DNA of 64,000 nt from assembly GCA_043228905.1 (NCBI GenBank), contig JBHGNT010000018.1, positions 15,128,001 through 15,192,000 on the forward strand. Direction: 5' to 3'. This DNA is from Azolla caroliniana. Its lineage: Eukaryota; Polypodiophyta. A program made the translations under genes and the position numbers. The notes beneath the pieces are model-generated. The model was not told the origin of the DNA and ran no database searches. It saw nothing but the letters and a program-made list of their open reading frames with translations. Below are positions 31,041 through 42,766 of this stretch, in pieces; within the stretch, counting starts at the first letter, position 1, and every line of letters starts with the position of its first letter.

Positions 31041-31840
31041 TGTCGCGGAAATACGATGAGGATACGTGAACTTTGAGGCAGGACCCCGGGGCCTCCGACC
31101 GGAAGATATCAGATTCGTATGATTATATTAAACAATTAATACAAAATGATAAAGATTCACAAATTTCATTAACAAAGGGAAAGAAAGATTACAATTAATC
31201 CCAAGATTGGGATTACAAAAAATTTGCTAATGGAGATGGAGATGAATAGAGTAATAGATTAGAAGAAATGAAATATGGATTTAATTAGAATATTAGGGTT
31301 TTTTAGCTTCAATTCGAAAATTAGGGTTTTTGAGTTATATGGCTTTGATTAGGAAATTAGGGTTTATGACTTCCGTAAGGAAATTTAGGGTTCTTGGCTT
31401 TGATAAGATAAGAGAGCTCCGAAAGAAAAGGAAAAAAATTAAGATAATATGGAGAGTGAGTCCAAGTATAAGAAAAAAATGGAATATATATGGTATTCCC
31501 CATTGATCATATGCATGTCTACTTTTTGTTGCATGGCCTCTACTTTTAGTTGTTTAGCTTCTTCTTTTAGTTGCATGGCTTTTTCTTTTAGTTGCATGTG
31601 ACCGTCCACATGACCTTTACTTTTTGCATGCACTCCAACTTTAGTTGCTTGCGTCCACATGCCCTTTACTTTAGTTCTCTTCACTTTACTTAAGTTTGTT
31701 GCATGATCAATCTTCCGTCTGTCCGCGTCCAACCTCGTTCGGTAGCCGGTTCCGCCCGATCGCCGAATCCCTTGCCGGCCGGTTCCATTTTGCTTGCCGG
31801 TTGCGGTTGCGGTTTTCTTGCCGGTTCCGGTTCCGGTTGC
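31041..31840 (-). repeat. Gypsy-D 3' LTR, truncated
   Basis: Corresponds to the outer ~800 bp of 37001-38576. It contains four TTAGGGTTT-like motifs at 31293, 31321, 31357 and 31385, and the first copies of a CCGGTTCCGGTT minisatellite. It breaks off at about 31840 into integrase sequence. Confidence 0.88.
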
Positions 31841-32705
31841 TATGAGTAGTCCTGTCAGCCCATAGTGCAAATGGCAATAGACGCAGCCATTCTCCTATTT
31901 TCCCATGGCAAGCTTTCACTAGAGCCTTCACAATCGGTCCATGTCCACGTTCCACCTTCCCATTTGCTTCCGGATTATACGCCATGGTAAGAGATAATTT
32001 GATTCCCATCCTCGAGAAGAATTCTCTAGCTTCATTGGCGTCCAACTCGCCTCTATCAGCCACTATCTTGCCGACGCATCCATATCTGCAAATAACATCT
32101 TTAAGAAGGAATCGGCATACCGATTATGTCTCCTTAGTTCTTAATGCTCGCTCTTCAACTTGATTGGTAAGATCCTGTCCCGCGAGCACAAGATACTTCA
32201 TCTGCCATCGCCCCATTGGCATCATCACGATGTCCACCATCCACTTGTAATGCATAGCCAATGGGTAAGTCGGATGAAGTCCATCTCGATGGCGAATATT
32301 CGAAAACATTTGACATTCCTTACATGTTTCCACATAAGCTACTACATCTTTGTAGATGCCCGGCCACCAATATTTCTCCTTAAGCTTCGCAAACGTAGCC
32401 CATATTCCTCGATGGCCTGCAAAAACACTATCATGAAATTTGGACATTAGTTTTTGTTGGTCTTCTAGCTTGCAGACAACTCTCATCGGAGTCCCATTCT
32501 TCTTTTTTGCATGCCTCCAAAGAGCTCCATCCTTAAGGAAATACTTGTATGCCTTCTTCCGAATTCGATGGAAGTCTTCCGTCGACCACGATTCATCTTT
32601 TTGGAGAGAACTCAAGTATTTCCCGATATCCACAAATTCGCCTTCGTAGTTCTCTTCTATGAAAGTAGTCAACACCCGAGCGTAGGAACTTGCAAAGAAA
32701 TCCAA
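31841..32705 (-). pseudogene. Gypsy-D integrase, 3' truncated
   Basis: Minus-strand frames 32705-32124 and 32063-31841. The zinc finger reads HDSVFAGHRG...CKECQMFSNIRHRDG, followed by MVDIVMMPMGRWQMKYLVLA (first Asp), VADRGELDANEAREFF (second Asp) and YNPEANGKVERGHGPIVKA, which keeps the catalytic Glu lost in Gypsy-A. A stop at 32124 breaks the frame. Coding ends at ALWADRTTHS, where a deletion fuses it to the LTR minisatellite. Confidence 0.87.
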
Positions 32706-34588
32706 GCAACATCATCTTCATCAGAATGTCGATCTTCTTCTCCGTCGTATCTCGCTCGTGATAGCATGTCTGCAACGACATTACGCTTCCCAGCTACATG
32801 ACGGATCTCCGGGTTGAGTGATTTGATATATGCAATCCAACGCAACATGGCAATATCCGGTGTATTACAACCAGATATCATACCCAAAATTGGTAGGCAA
32901 TCTGTCTCAATTATGACTTCTTCTCCAATAAGGTAATCACGATCAGATTTGATTGCCGAGACGATTCCCCATAGCTCCCTCTTCACTTGGGCATACCTTC
33001 TTTGCCTGTCACTTAACACTTTCGCACCAAACCGAATTGCATATCGGTTGCAATCTTCATCTTCTTGGTTGATAACCCATCCAATTCCGATTGGACTAGT
33101 ATCCATAGTCACGAAAATGGGCTTGCCGTATGAATAGTCCACTTTCCGTAATGCAGGTGCCTCCATCAATAATTTCTTCAACCTTCGGATTGCGATTGTA
33201 TGCTCGCTCGTCCATTCGAACATCCGCTTCTTCTTTAGTAGACCATATAATGGCTCAACAATGTGGGCATAGTGTGGAATCCAAATATGATAAAACGCGC
33301 ATGCTCCAAGGAACCTTCGAACCTCCGTTTGGGTTACACATTCTTCTTTCATGTCTTGGATTGCATTCACCTTGGATGGCGAAGACTTCCGACCGTATGC
33401 TCCACACAAGTGACCTACCACCAGGATCTCCGGTTGCCTGAATGCGGATTTTTCTCCCGAAAATGTCAAATTCGCATCTTCGAGCCTTTGGAGCACCTTC
33501 TCGCAATCTTTCATATGATCCATGATGAACTTTCTACATCCATCCTTATCTTTTGATTCATCCTTCTCTTCATCCGAACATCCTTTTATCGGAATATCAT
33601 CTAAGAATGACATCGTGATATCCGGGATGCAATCCTTCAAGACCTTGTTCATGGCATTCACCATATGAGCCACCGAGTTCGTTGCGCCTTGAGGTAAGGT
33701 ACACATCCGCACCAACCCGATTGGAGTTCTCATGGTTGTAATGTCACGACTGTCGACCGCCAACTGGAATTGATCGTAGCCAGAGTAGAGATCGCCGATG
33801 GAGTAGATGGACCGGCCCGCAAACGCCTCGGCAAATTCAGCCACACTCGGACCGATTCCAGCATTCCGAATTGTCACCTTGTTGACGGGTTGAAGATCTT
33901 GAATGAATCGCAACGATCCATTCTTCTTTGGCACCGTGAACCACCTATTAGAATAAGGAGCGTTCGACGGTTCTAGAATTCCCATCCTCACCTTCTCCTT
34001 TAAGAGCTCGATCAACTTCGGTAAGTGTGCTCTCGGAACCGGTATCAGTTTCAAATTCCAAGGCACATGCGGCACCGTGAAGATCACCATCGGTTCTACC
34101 GTCCTTGGATTAGCACACCCGATTTCTTGTGGGAAAAACGCGAAAGCCTTCCCATGTCTTTCAAGCATTCCACGAAACATCTGCTCCTCTTTAGGGAGGA
34201 GGAAATCCTCCCTTCCAACTCGTAGCTTTCCCTTCGTCTCTTCAGTGAAGATGTGACCAATTGTATTTGGGTTCCTTAAGCTTGGATCTTCTGCAACTTC
34301 CTTCATCTTTTGCCAGCTATCTTCTGATAGCGGAACTGCAACTGGCTTGATCTTCCTATCCATGGTTTTATATTTTGTGTTGACTTCGGCTTCCTCTATC
34401 AAGATGCCTCGATGATATTCATAGATGATAGTATACATGTTGACGGAGTTAACCGAAATCACATGTTGATGGTGAGGATAGCTCAAGTCCACGACTTCCT
34501 CGATTTTGCCGATGGTGTCGTTCAATGAGGCTTCCTCCAGAATATATGACACGAATTCTTCTTCTTTGATTATGCTTTCTTCTTTCAA
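32669..34588 (-). pseudogene. Gypsy-D reverse transcriptase and RNase H, 639-residue open frame
   Basis: The longest clean frame of the A/D group. A linker (NTKYKTMDRKIKPVAVPLSEDS) is followed by RT: PHVPWNLKLIPVPRAHLPKL, WFTVPKKNGSLRFIQDLQPVNKVTIRN, GDLYSGYDQFQLAVDSRDITTMRT, LPQGATNSVAHM and FLDDIPIKG (about 33583-33612). RNase H reads TMDTSPIGIGWVINQEDED, QVKRELWGIVSAIKS, ETDCLPILGM and VADMLSRARY, with its acidic residues. The single upstream ATG at 34588 is not a natural start; the parent would be a Gag-Pol polyprotein. A frameshift follows the RNase H end. Confidence 0.92.
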
Positions 34589-35055
34589 CGCCTCCTCGAA
34601 GTCTTGTATCTAACACTTTTCCTTCTTGTTGAGTAGTCTAAGTTTGCATGCGCCGCTAGGTGTGACGCATGTTGCTTCTCCTTGCAATCCACGCACTCTG
34701 CTTCCTTATGGGGACTTATGATTGCTCGGACTATTTGTGCCCCATGCTTCAATAGTCCACTTTAAAAATCCGAGGATTCGCCTCCAAGGCTATCTCGATT
34801 CCTTTCATGATTAGCTCGCACCATCAGGAATTGAACGGATCTTTTACTATCAAGACTCTTGACGCGCGCGAAGGCTGCTCCATTATCGAACACCTTGGTC
34901 TCCATCCGGGATGATGTTATATATGGTTGTCCTAGGATGACGGGATGTGAAGCCGAGTCTTGCACGAAGAAGTGTTGATCAATCTCTACATCCCCGATCG
35001 TGACTTTAACATTGGGGCAAGCTCTGTACAAGTCCTCCGTAGCCTTCGTCGCCGC
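34589..35055 (-). pseudogene. Gypsy-D protease C-terminal part and linker
   Basis: 35031-34762 reads CPNVKVTIGDVEIDQHFFV...HPVILGQPYITSSRMETKVFDN, the second half of the retropepsin. It is separated from the active site by a TGA at 35056-35058. The stretch 34589-34761 carries the degraded join to RT. Confidence 0.75.
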
Positions 35056-36372
35056 TCAAATCTTCCATCCGTGGTTTGTATTAATCGGCCATCTTCCTTT
35101 CTTGTAGAACTCGGTCGACATGAGGTTGATCTCTGAGCCATGGTCAATCAAAGCAACCACGGTCTCTTTCTTCTCCTCGATCTTCACCGGCGTCTCCGTT
35201 GTCGCTCTTGCCCAATGAGGCCGCGAGTAATGGCTATCCGCCACCACTTCTTCTTCCTCCTCCTCTTCCGATCTTGCCATGGTTATGGCACTTGTTTTCA
35301 CCTCCTCTTCATCAGATTGTTGCCGCTTCCTTTTAATAAGGTCCACGATAGTATCATGGAACTCCTTCGCGATCCCAAGTAGCTCTCTCAAGGTAAGGTC
35401 GACATGACTATCTAAAACCTTCTCCTCAAGGACCTTCCGCAAGTTAGTTGTTTGTTCTATGTCCGACCTTAGCTTGTAAGTCGGTGCCGCTCGTTCTTTT
35501 CCTTTCTTCATTGATTCTTCGACTTCCATCCGAGCAGGTTGGCTCGATCCACTGGGCTTCATGTTTGTTTCACCAATCTCTTTTCTTGGGATAGGTTGGG
35601 GTGGCCCTTCTTTCCCTCCGTTCCTCGTGTTAGGTCGCTTTGATGTGCCATCTTCTTCACCGGTTCTCTTCCTCTTCTCTTCGACAAGGGCTTCATAGGT
35701 GTCACACACAACCTCCGCAGAGCTTGTGTTTTCGTCGATTGGATCTAACCATCCGGTAGCTCGTCGCACGTTTCGGTCAGCAAGTTTTAGATCCTCCGAA
35801 TTGATTTTGCCTTTTTCTTCGCACTCGAAGACCGTTGGCCAAAACCCAGCTCCTGGCTTGATCATTTTAAGATTCTCTTTTCCAACTCGTATCCTAGCCG
35901 AAGCGGCATAGTGCATAGCCTCCACATGCCTTGCATCTTCTTCTTCTACAATCTTTTTCAGCCCACCTCTTCCGAAGTTCACTTGTAGTGGCTTCTGGGT
36001 CTCGCTCGAGTGAATCATGTTGCCGTCCAAATAGACGACATTCTTGTGGATCACATCTTGCAAGTCAGCACATTCCCTTCGTGAGTGTTCAAAGCTATCG
36101 CACCACACACATCTATACGCTTCTTTTCCCTTGGGCCCGCGTCGACCTAAGTTGGCTAGCGATACCGCTTCAAACTTCTTGGAGAGCTCTTCGATTATAG
36201 ACTCCTCCATTGCTTTCTTATCAAAATTGTTGAACGGCTTGTTAGACTCGATCATAAGAGGTGCCTTCCTCCTCCACGATTGTGGATTCTCCATATCAGT
36301 TTCCTCTTGCCGTTGTCGACGCTTATCAAGATGGCTACAAGCCTTCTTCACTGCCGCCCAGTCCGCTACCAA
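35056..36372 (-). pseudogene. Gypsy-D gag C-terminal half and protease active site
   Basis: A 438-residue minus-strand frame. YRCVWCDSFEHSRREC (about 36085-36130) is the zinc-knuckle-like motif. A charged middle with LTLRELLGIAKEFHDTIVDLIKRKRQ resembles Gypsy-A. The end has VVALIDHGSEINLMSTEFYKKGRWPINTNHGWKI with the Asp-His-Gly active site at about 35115-35160. The parent evidently fused gag and protease in one frame. Confidence 0.87.
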
Positions 36373-36947
36373 GCCACTTGGTTGTGTTTCATCCTACAAA
36401 AAGTTACCCAATTCATGCCGATCTTTCGCATCCACTGCCTTCAGGAATAGTAGGACTTTATCTCCATCAAGAACTTGTTGATCAACACTCGGAAGTCGGT
36501 TATACTTCTGGTCGAATTTCAATCGGCATATACTCCAGATGCACACATATTCTTTCCTTTATTCTCAATCCAAGACATTAGCGTATGTTGAGTCATCCGT
36601 GATGCGTCTTCAAGCATGTATTCAGTGAGAAGTGCCTTTTCGAACTCCACCCAAGTTGCATGCTCGTTTTGAATCTCCATGACAAGCTCGCGGATCCCTG
36701 GTTCCACCACACGTTTGAAGCCAGAAATTTGTTTGAGATCATTGACATCCCTTTGTTGCATCTCGTTCCGATAGGTAGCAAGAAAATCTGTGATGTTCTT
36801 GCCACCAAATCGTCCAGCTATCTCAATCGTACGATCAACAGCTTTGTCGATTAGAGCTTCTCGATCTCTCACCTTCAGCATGTATTCCACTACAGACACC
36901 ATGCCTTTCGTTAATTCCTCTCCTTGAGTTCCACTTGTGGAAGCCAT
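36373..36947 (-). pseudogene. Gypsy-D gag N-terminal half
   Basis: Starts at ATG 36947 (MASTSGTQGEEL). Capsid-like helices read FGGKNITDFLATYRNEMQQRDVNDLKQISGFKRVV and TWVEFEKALLTEYMLEDASRMTQHTLMSWIE, colinear with Gypsy-A. The frame breaks near 36520 and other frames carry the remainder to 36373. Confidence 0.85.
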
Positions 36948-36980
36948 CGTTGCACTTGATATCCTCCCTACCGCCTCTTT

Positions 36981-36996
36981 CACGTCGGGTTCACCA
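36981..36996 (-). other. Gypsy-D primer-binding site candidate
   Basis: TGGTGAACCCGACGTG on the minus strand, 4 bp inside the LTR, identical to that of Gypsy-A and TRG-C. Confidence 0.7.
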
Positions 36997-37000
36997 AAGA

Positions 37001-38576
37001 TGTCGCGGAAATACAACGAGGATACGTGAACTTTGAGTCAGGACCCCGGGGCCTCCGACCGGAAGAGATATCAGATTCGTATGATTATATTAAACAATTA
37101 ATACAAAATGATAAAGATTCACAACTTTCATTAATAAAGGGAAAGAAAGATTACAATTAATCCCAAGATTGGGATTACGAAAAATTTGCTAATGGAGATG
37201 ACTAGAGTAATAGATTAAAAGAAATGAAATATGGATTTAATTAGAATATTAGGGTTTTTTAGCTTCAATTCGAAAATTAGGGTTTTTGAGTTATATGGCT
37301 TTGATTAGGAAATTAGGGTTTATGACTTCCGTAAGGAAATTTAGGGTTCTTGGCTTTGATAAGATAAGAGAACTCCGAAAGAAAAGGAAAAAAATTAAGA
37401 TAATATGGAGAGTGAGTCCAAGTATAGGAAAAAAATGGAATATATATGGTATTCCCCGTTGATCATATGCATGTCTACTTTTTGTTGCATGGCCTCTACT
37501 TTTAGTTGCTTAGCTTCTTCTTTTAGTTGCATGGCTTTTTCTTTTAGTTGCATGCGACCGTCCACATGACCTTTACTTTTTGCATGCACTCCAACTTTAG
37601 TTGCTTGCGTCCACATGCCCTTTACTTTAGTTCTCTTCACTTTACTTTAGTTTGTTGCATGATCAATCTTCCGTCCGTCCGCGTCCAACCTCGTCTGGTA
37701 GCCGGTTCCGCCCGATCGCCGAATCCCTCACCGGTCGGTTCCATTTTGCTTGCCGGTTGCGGTTCCGGTTTTGCTTGCCGGCCAATTCTGGTTTTACTTG
37801 CCGCCCAATTCTGGTTCCGGTTCCGGTTTGCTTGCCGGTTCCGGTTCCGGTTTTGCTTACCGGCCGGTTCCGGTTCCGGTTTGCTTGTCGGTTCTGGTTC
37901 CGGTTTTGCTTGCAGGCCAGTTCCGATTCTGGTTTTGCTTGCCGGCCATTTCCCATTCCAGTTCCGGTTTGCTTGCCAGTTCCGGTTCCGATTTTGCTTG
38001 CCGGCTGGTTCCGGTGCCAGTTTGCTTGCTAGTTCCGATTCCAGTTTGCTTGCCAATTCTGGTTCCAGTTTTGCTTACCGGCCAGTTTCCGGTTTGCATA
38101 CCGGGTTCCGATTCCAGTTTGCTTGCCGGTTCCGTTTCCGGTTTTGCTTACCGGCCGGTTTCCGGTTTGCATACCGGCCGGTTTCCAAATTTGCTTACCG
38201 GACCAGTTTCCGGATTTGCTTACCGACCAGTTTCCAAATTTGTTTACCAACCAGTTTCCGGTTTTAGGGAATTTGGGCACCATCATCCATTAAGACAAAG
38301 TGGCCAAAGTGCTCTTAGCACAAATGAAAAATGAGGGAGCTCAAGGTGCTTATATAACCAGGGCCTTAACTTTCCTATCTATGTGGGATAGTTTTAATTT
38401 CCCTATCTTCTCAAACTATATTTTCACATAACTTGATATGTATTTCTCCATTTTGTATATAGTAAAAACGTTTTGAAGCTCTTGAGTATATCCATCTTTC
38501 TATAGTAAGCTACTAATCTAATCTATAATAATTATTTCATTATTTTTTTACATAGTGTGTGAAGATTCACACGACA
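37001..38576 (-). repeat. Gypsy-D 5' LTR, with telomere-like motifs and CCGGTT minisatellite
   Basis: 1576 bp. TTAGGGTTT-like motifs at 37249, 37277, 37313 and 37341 match those of the other LTR. About 37720-38265 is a degenerate array of CCGGTTCCGGTTTTGCTTG units that leaves all plus and minus frames largely open; none of those ORFs is a gene. Confidence 0.9.
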
Positions 38577-39457
38577 ACGCTAAAGGGGAACACATGCTCG
38601 ACGGGTTAGCTGACGAAGAGGTGAATGGCTTCCTGGAATATCATCCCACTATCATCACTCTCTTCGAAATAGACTCCATCTCGGCCTTCGGCACACCACC
38701 GGACGAGGATGTCACGGCAGATTCACTTCCCCAGGACGAGCCAGATTCCACAACTATCGCAGAATTACGACAAGCTCGGGACGCGTTTGAACGAGAACTC
38801 GCCATCTCCCAGCGAGTCAAAGCATCAACGCTCGAGTCACTCAACCTCGGCTCCAACGAGAACCCACGTACACTACAAATCGCTAACAACTTACCAGCCA
38901 ACGAACGGTCAGCCCTCATACGGTTGTTCACGGATTATCAGGATGTATTCGCATGGTCTTACACTGATATGAAGGGATTGGATCCCCAATATTACCAACA
39001 CCAAATACACTTCCTGCCTGATGCTCGACCGGTCCAACAACGACGGCTAAGGTCAAAGAGGAGATCGAAAAGCTCCTCCGAGTAGGTTTTATACGCCTAG
39101 TAAAAAGAGCCACATGGTTAAGCCCAATCTTCGTCGTCCCCAAGAAAAACGGGAAAATCCGTGTTTGCGTTGATTACCGCAAACTCAATGCCGCGACAGT
39201 CACGGATGGGTTTCCTCTCTCGTTCATGGATAGTGTCCTCGACACGGTGGCTAGTCATGAATGCTACAGTTTTCTCAATGGGTTCAACGGCTATAACCAA
39301 ATTAGAATGCACCCGGACGATCAGGAGAAAACAGTGCCAGACGAAAATGAAGATGAATGAATCACGGAGATGACCCATTTCTTCAACACCAGCCTTCCTC
39401 CCGACCACCTGACCCTCGACGCTCGGAAATGACTAGTTCTCTGGAGCCAAAACTTGT
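38577..39457 (+). pseudogene. Gypsy-1 reverse transcriptase, mostly deleted
   Basis: Resumes after Gypsy-D with HMLDGLADEEVNGFLEY (Gypsy-2: NMLEGLADEEVDQYLQE), FTDYQDVFAWSYTDMKGLDPQYYQHQIH, then after a frameshift at about 39040 WLSPIFVVPKKNGKIRVCVDYRKLNAATVTDGFPL and SFLNGFNGYNQIRMHPDDQEKT. It then jumps at about 39340 to acidic sequence and TLYHKGSNGIW. Compared with Gypsy-2 about 1 kb of RT palm, thumb and RNase H is gone, so no polymerase active site remains. Confidence 0.87.
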
Positions 39458-40610
39458 TTGGTCTCCAACACCCTCTACCACAAAGGCTCGAACGGCATCT
39501 GGCGCCGTGTAATCCGTCAATTCGAGAAACATGCAATCCTCAAGGAGGCACATCACGGAATCGCGGGGGGACATTACGCTGGAGAGGCCACGGCAAGAAA
39601 AATATGGCAGAGTGGCTTATGGTGGCCTACAACGAAAAAAGATGCTCATGAATTCTGTCGACAGTTCGATTTGTGTCAACGCATGGGACAATCGACCGAG
39701 CAAGCTCAAATGCCGCACCAACCCATCCTCCCATTAGAACCATTTCAAAAGTGGGGCTTAGATTTTGTGGAACCTTTCAAACCAGCCGCGGCTCACATCG
39801 GTAACAAATATATAATCGTGGCCACGGACTATTGCACAAAATGGGTCGAGGCTAAGGCACTGCAAGACAACACGGCTGCATCCACGGCAAAGTTCGTTTA
39901 CAAACATCTATGGTGCCATTATGGATGCCTAGTCGAGCTCATTAGTGACCAAGGCGGGCATTTTATAAACCACATAATTCAGGAGCTCACTACACACTAC
40001 GCGGTCGTACATAAGAAAAGTACACCGTACTATCCTCAGGCAAACGGATTGGCGGAATCTACTAATAAAATTTGGCAAACAATCCTAAAAAAGATCGTCA
40101 ATGTGAACCGCACCGATTGGGATGACAAGCTCCAGAATGCATTATGGGCGTATTGCACCACATTTAAAACTAGCATTCAATCTACACCCTTTCGGATGGC
40201 ATTTGGTTTGGAAGCAATCATGCCGATCAAGTTCCAAGTTCCGAGTCTCCGAGTTCAGGTTAAGGAAAGGCTACCCGAGGCCCAATCAGAGCAATATCAG
40301 CTCGAACAACTCCTCGAACTCGGCGAACATCGAGTGGCTAGCATGGCTCAACTGGAACAATGCCAACGACAATGCAAAGCCTTTGTAGATCGTCACAAGA
40401 AAGGTACGGAGAAGGCACTTACCATCGGCAAACCGGTACTTGTCTTCCAAAAACGACTCAGTGCCATGCCGGGGAAATTACGATTCTGATGGACAGGCCC
40501 CTTCTGGATAATTGACGAGTTTAATGGCACATTCGAACTCGGCACACTTGCCGGAGACATCGTCAAAAGCTGGGTAAATGGATTCCGACTTCGACCTTAC
40601 TAAGGAAATA
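39458..40610 (+). pseudogene. Gypsy-1 integrase
   Basis: A 343-residue open frame: zinc finger HHGIAGGHYAGEATARKIWQ...FDLCQRMGQ, core KWGLDFVEPFKP (first Asp), ELISDQGGHFINHIIQ (second Asp), and YYPQANGLAESTNKIWQ (Glu in the AES motif). A TGA at 40487-40489 ends it; the next codons read WTGPFWIIDEFNGTFELGTLAGDIV, a GPF/Y-like tail, to a TAA at 40600-40602. Homologous to Gypsy-2 52990-54312. The triad is intact. Confidence 0.92.
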
Positions 40611-41152
40611 CCCCAGATAATCCCTTCGTCGAGTCTCACAGCACGGACCAGTTCACGGACGACGCCACGAAGGAGGCCACATGCCCCCATCGATAAAATA
40701 ATGACCTACCCACCAAAATTGTATATTAGGTAAAATTAGGAATAGTTTTAGCATTTAAATTAGCCTTACCTAAACCGCCTAACAAATCAACCAAATCACG
40801 ACATTTTCTTAGGAGCACAAACTAGTCACCTTCACATTAAAGTAGAATATTTAAGGAACATGCACACCTCACAAGGCAAAGCACTCCTGTGACGCGTGGC
40901 CATAATACCTTATTATGGCAGCCACAACCAAGAATCTAAAGGATCTTCTCCCTGCACAAAACCCTAGGTGGTCACATAAAAGAAGCTACCCCACACACCA
41001 CACACAACGCGCCCACTCACACAGAAGCTTTCTTGCCTTCACAGAACAATGATTTCCTCCCCAACAATCTTCTTCCATCTCTCTCTCTCGCCCTCGTCTC
41101 ATCACCCCCCCCCCCCCCCAACTCTCCCTATCAGCAAACCATCGAGTCCACC
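40611..41152 (+). other. Gypsy-1 spacer between pol and ORF3
   Basis: No coding signal. AT-richer sequence with direct counterparts in position, not in obvious sequence, in Gypsy-2 (54313-54773). It ends in a CT- and C-rich leader with a run of about 14 C at 41107-41120, just before the ORF3 ATG at 41153. A subgenomic promoter or splice acceptor could lie here; I see no decisive motif. Confidence 0.5.
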
Positions 41153-42766
41153 ATGCCTCTCTCAGCATCGCAGGAAACCCGTTCTTGGCTACAACAACGA
41201 GGATTGGGCAGCTACTTACGGGTCATCGACATCCCAGCACACCCTAACGCCCAAGCAATAGCATGCAGAATCCACCCCCGACACAGTGACCAACAATATG
41301 ATTCGCACCGCTCTAGACCTTACTTGAGGCGGAGAATATGAAGTCGAGATTCCTCCTCACACGACCCTCAAGGAATACTTTGGGATGTATTCGATGTCCG
41401 GAAAAGCTTACCGCACTTACGGAGGACCAAACAAGTCTTTTGGGGAGATCGCCCGAATTTTGATGGAATACGCCTTTGTGCATACAAATCCCACGAGTAT
41501 GCCACAGAATAAGGCTGCCATCATCATCAGAGAGTACGAAGACGACAAAGTTGATTGGGGAATCATCATCGGCGAAGGAGTCCATGCAGCACTGGAGTCT
41601 TTTCAATCCGGTAAGCGATTGCTACCTGTGATGAATCATTACCTCATAGTCCTCTACCCACCTCCTTTGTTTTCCCCTCGTCGCATCCTCACCTCTCCAC
41701 CACCACCACGGAAACAACAAGAGAAGATTTTGGCGTTAACCCAGGAAGAATGGGAAAACCCCTCGCCCTCTCCACCTCCCTCGGCTGCTCGGAATCCTAC
41801 TCCCACCTCGGCACCACCCCACCAAAAACACAGAAGCAACGGGCGTTACCAGTGACCCGTGTCGAATGGGACGAGGCCGAGGAGCCCATCACTGAGGATG
41901 TCACCATACGACAGAAAACACCAAGGATATCGATGCCCTCTCCATAACCAAGCCCATGCCCCACAAACCAGCAGCCCTCAGGCATACGACAATGAAAGAG
42001 GAAACAAGCCAAGGAGCGAACACCACAGGCCTCAGACTCACAAGACCCGCTGAAAACGAGACGACGCGTCAATCGCAAGTTGACCACAAAAACCGAGGGG
42101 ACCCAGAATCAGAAATCAAAGGAGGTCAGCCTGACCTCCACGGCCATGGTACCCGTACAGTCATGGCTCCACACATGCAGGATTGAGCATGGAAAAACCA
42201 CACAGATATCGGAGGAGGAAGTCTTCGGTTACAAAGACCTCCTCATGGAGGCATACGAGTTTAGTGCACTACTTCGGCTGGGCACAACATATGAGTTGAT
42301 GGATTCCCTCGCGCGCGCCCAAGTAGCTGCTACCGCTCGTATGGCCGAGGAGCACGCGGAAATGAAGATGATTTAATGCGCACTAATGGGAGAACTCGAA
42401 CCTCATGAGGATCGAGCCTTACAAAAGATAGGTCGGAAGAAGCAAGCACAAAATGCTTCCCTCCTCATGGAGCTACCAGATCTGAACACGGCCTAAGTCG
42501 AGGCATATCGAAATCTACACCACACAACTCGGGCAGCCAAGGACATGGCCCGACGTATCAAAACGACATAGCAACAAGCTAAGAGGGCCACCGAGCTATC
42601 TCAAGCCGCCGAGCAGAAACTAGCGTTATTGGAGCAGCAACATTGAGAACAGCCACCCTTAAGCCTCCATGCCCCGAGTAACTGTGTCTCACCGGCCCCT
42701 CTTCCGAACCCGAGCTTGAGTTCTACTGTTACAGATGCACACAACAACGACACAGCTCACCCCAGG
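41153..42766 (+). pseudogene. Gypsy-1 ORF3, N-terminal part (novel extra ORF after pol)
   Basis: ATG 41153 gives MPLSASQETRSWLQQRGLGSY; Gypsy-2 has MDYQALSEAAKKWLRQHGL. After frame changes the conserved domain reads IRTALDLT.GGEYEVEI, LKEYFGMYSMSGKAYRTYGGP, FGEIARILMEYAFVH..PTSMPQNKAAIIIREYEDDKVDWGIIIGEGVHAALESF (41322-41610). A Pro-rich linker follows to about 42190, then ELMDSLARAQVAATARMAEEHAEM and further Glu/Ala/Gln-rich coiled-coil-like sequence. Gypsy-2 inserts at 42767. No signal peptide or membrane segment is visible. Function unknown; I know no named family for it. Confidence 0.75.

Larger units (their letters stand above)
31041..38576 (-). mobile_element. Gypsy-D, LTR retrotransposon inserted in Gypsy-1 on the minus strand
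   Basis: Right LTR 37001-38576 is complete (TGTCGCGGAA...CACACGACA). The left one (31041-~31840) lacks its inner part and is joined directly to integrase. The duplication is ACGT (31037-31040) versus ACGC (38577-38580), one change, and Gypsy-1 coding sequence is continuous across it. Genes run right to left: gag, protease, RT, RNase H, integrase. Protein similarity places it with Gypsy-A. The 3' deletion removed the integrase end, tail and polypurine tract. Confidence 0.92.

Noticed and set aside
31293-31393. Interstitial telomere array
   Set aside because: Motifs are single and spaced by 28-36 bp inside an LTR, not tandem repeats.
37720-38265. Possible CRISPR-like array
   Set aside because: Units are short, contiguous and degenerate with no unique spacers, in a plant LTR.
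37548-38334. Long plus- and minus-strand ORFs rich in Phe/Arg or Asn/Arg/Lys
   Set aside because: Made by the CCGGTT minisatellite of the Gypsy-D LTR; open in several frames at once.
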